In this document: positions 63,734 through 64,000 of the stretch, one piece after another
How the letters are laid out: each line of letters starts with the position of its first letter
Numbering within the stretch: position 1 is the stretch's first letter
From: Pyropia yezoensis
Lineage: Eukaryota; Rhodophyta; Bangiophyceae; Bangiales; Bangiaceae
Direction of reading: 5' to 3'
NCBI GenBank assembly: GCA_009829735.1
Contig: CM020619.1
Location: forward strand, 31,145,751 to 31,209,750
Length of the DNA stretch: 64,000 bases
Notes under the pieces: generated by a model
What the model saw: only the letters and a program-made list of their open reading frames with translations
Database searches by the model: none
Told to the model about the DNA's origin: nothing
Program-made: the position numbers and the translations under genes

Positions 63734-64000
63734 CTACCGCCGCAGCGTCGACTGGGCAACGCGCAGCGCCCGCCGCCGTGCCTCGACCCCCGACAGGCTG
63801 ACGCGCACCCAGCCCAGCCGATCAGCTACCGCCTTTAGCCCGCCATACCGGGCCATGCCGCGGACGAGGTCCCGCCGGCCTGCGGCGGCGAGCTCCGCCG
63901 CCGTTGGCATCACCCCCGGAGACCCATTGTCGTAGCAAAACGCGGCGAGCTCGGTCCGGACGGCGGAAAAGTCGCTCCAGTGGTGTGCCGGCCGCCGTCG
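63734..64000 (-). CDS. C-terminal end of an unidentified protein, runs off the window
   Basis: The last 88 codons and the TAG stop (63734-63736) of a minus-strand gene whose start is beyond 64000. The visible part reads HHWSDFSAVRTELAAFCYDN, then GSPGVMPTAAELAAAGRRDL and VRGMARYGGLKAVADRLGW. The pattern MPT..EL...GR.DL followed by GG...VA..LG resembles a short conserved motif I associate with plastid proteins of plants and algae, but I cannot assign a family from this fragment. The natural residue mix and codon use agree with a real exon. Confidence 0.65.
   Translation of the reverse strand, partial: RRRPAHHWSDFSAVRTELAAFCYDNGSPGVMPTAAELAAAGRRDLVRGMARYGGLKAVADRLGWVRVSLSGVEARRRALRVAQSTLRR

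Overview
This looks like nuclear DNA of a photosynthetic eukaryote, most likely a bangiophyte red alga (Porphyra/Pyropia type). That is an inference. It rests on very GC-rich, intron-poor genes, a plastid-type pyruvate dehydrogenase E2 with a transit-like N-terminus, a tRNA gene with an extra D-loop intron (a feature known from red algae), and large young chromovirus retroelements.

Layout. Positions 1-5304 hold a full-size ABCB/P-glycoprotein-like transporter gene with two introns. A small secreted cysteine-rich protein (6624-7283, minus) and a hypothetical secreted or anchored protein (10256-11248, minus) follow. Positions 11249-20760 form a mosaic: extremely GC-rich, low-complexity islands with long G or C runs and open frames in several phases, alternating with about 50% GC blocks that hold tRNA-Gly(GCC) and short DNA transposons. 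Positions 20763-48840 are a retroelement nest on the minus strand. A young, apparently whole Gypsy/chromovirus (element A, 23034-32687) sits inside an older Gypsy relative (element B), next to the 5' end of a third (element C). A 500-N gap (37503-38002) is followed by a near-exact second copy of the preceding 10.6 kb, which I read as an unmerged contig overlap rather than a true duplication. Positions 48841-58838 are lower-GC and gene-poor, with tRNA-Pro(AGG), a tRNA-Glu(CTC) carrying two introns, three copies of a long-TIR MITE, and a short PIF/Harbinger element. The right end is genic: IMP dehydrogenase (58839-60422, plus) converges on plastid-type dihydrolipoamide acetyltransferase (60972-63143, minus), and the 3' end of an unidentified minus-strand gene runs off the window.

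The host genes are housekeeping or transport functions (GTP synthesis, plastid acetyl-CoA supply, export, secretion) and do not form one pathway. The points most worth following are the doubly interrupted tRNA-Glu, the long antisense ORF carried by element A, the missing Walker A region in the second ATPase domain of the ABC transporter, the doubled lipoyl and subunit-binding domains of the E2, and the probable false duplication around the gap.
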